Positions 11,307-11,409 of a stretch of 11,409 bases of DNA are shown piece by piece. A program made the position numbers and the translations under genes. The notes under the pieces are model-generated. The model was given only the letters and a program-made list of their open reading frames with translations, ran no database searches and was not told the origin of the DNA. Where the stretch lies: assembly GCA_964626625.1 (NCBI GenBank), contig CAZVFV010000023.1, positions 1 through 11,409 of the forward strand, read 5' to 3'. This stretch comes from CAYZPE01 sp964626625 (GTDB lineage: Bacteria; Patescibacteriota; Minisyncoccia; Phycocordibacterales; CAYZPE01). Position 1 is the first letter of the stretch, and each line of letters begins with the position of its first letter.

Positions 11307-11385
11307 GCAGGAATCTATCCTTACAGGATCAGTACCCCAATTGGATATTTTTTCAAAAATACCTCAATCGGGCTTCGATTCCTGC
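11307..11385 (-). repeat. Alpha structured repeat, diverged copy 3
   Basis: This is homologous to 1555-1648. Shared minus-strand blocks are GGAATCGAAGCC, TATTTTTGA, AATATCCAA, GGGTACTGA, CTGTAAG and GATTCC. Outer stem GCAGGAATC (11307-11315) pairs with GATTCCTGC (11377-11385). The small hairpin is ATCCT-TAC-AGGAT (11317-11329). The long stem keeps its bulged T but has a much shorter loop. Next to the stem, GTGCCACCGG replaces the tRNA-Glu end. Confidence 0.7.
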
Positions 11386-11409
11386 GCGACACTCACTGCG
11401 TTCATGTGC
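11386..11409 (-). repeat. Possible start of a beta element, cut by the window edge
   Basis: On the minus strand the blocks ACATG, GTGAG and TGTCGCG occur in the same order as ACATG, GTGAG and GGTCGCG of beta copy 2. The alpha-then-beta order also matches 1545-1853. The match is short and incomplete. Confidence 0.25.

Overview
The window looks like the chromosome of an ultra-small-genome bacterium of the Candidate Phyla Radiation (Patescibacteria, most likely a Parcubacteria/Paceibacteria lineage). I base this on AT-rich DNA, a TsaD with the long insert I associate with this group, a ValRS of only 728 residues that lacks the C-terminal coiled coil, a secreted peptidoglycan-binding protein of the type common in these genomes, and several genes with no leader or Shine-Dalgarno site. 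The placement is inference from sequence style; no marker gene here fixes it.

Layout. 1-220 holds two hairpin terminators and no gene. 202-714 (-) is a NYN/PIN-like nuclease, divergent from 815-1498 (+), an RsuA/RluB-type pseudouridine synthase. 1545-2535 is a repeat-rich tRNA-Glu locus: one intact tRNA-Glu(TTC), two 5'-half tRNA-Glu copies, copies of the tRNA 3' end, and two families of structured elements (called alpha and beta here), cut by two 100-N gaps. 2780-3235 (+) is a secreted orphan protein convergent with an unknown 231-residue protein (3275-3970, -). 4100-5338 (+) is tsaD, convergent with a secreted, membrane-anchored peptidoglycan-binding protein (5352-6719, -). A 378-bp divergent spacer with a 22-bp perfect palindrome leads to valS (7098-9284, +), then a prsW-hsp20 pair (9388-10538, +). 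The window closes with tRNA-Phe (GAA) and a 73-bp tandem repeat at its 5' end, a third gap, a small one-TM protein (11024-11269, -), and another alpha element at the right edge.

How the genes relate. The core is translation: tRNA-Glu, tRNA-Phe, ValRS, TsaD (t6A modification of tRNA) and an rRNA pseudouridine synthase. PrsW and Hsp20 form a likely two-gene stress/envelope unit. Two proteins carry export signals.

The most interesting part is the tRNA-associated repeats. Alpha occurs at 1545-1648, at 1851-2013 (broken by a gap) and, diverged, at 11307-11385; beta occurs at 1749-1853 and 2207-2314. In both families the divergent copies differ by paired changes that keep helices, which suggests structured RNA or DNA elements tied to tRNA ends. 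Each N gap is flanked by repeats of exactly 55 nt, the mark of a k=55 de Bruijn assembly broken at tandem repeats. The repeats are therefore probably real, but their copy number is unknown.
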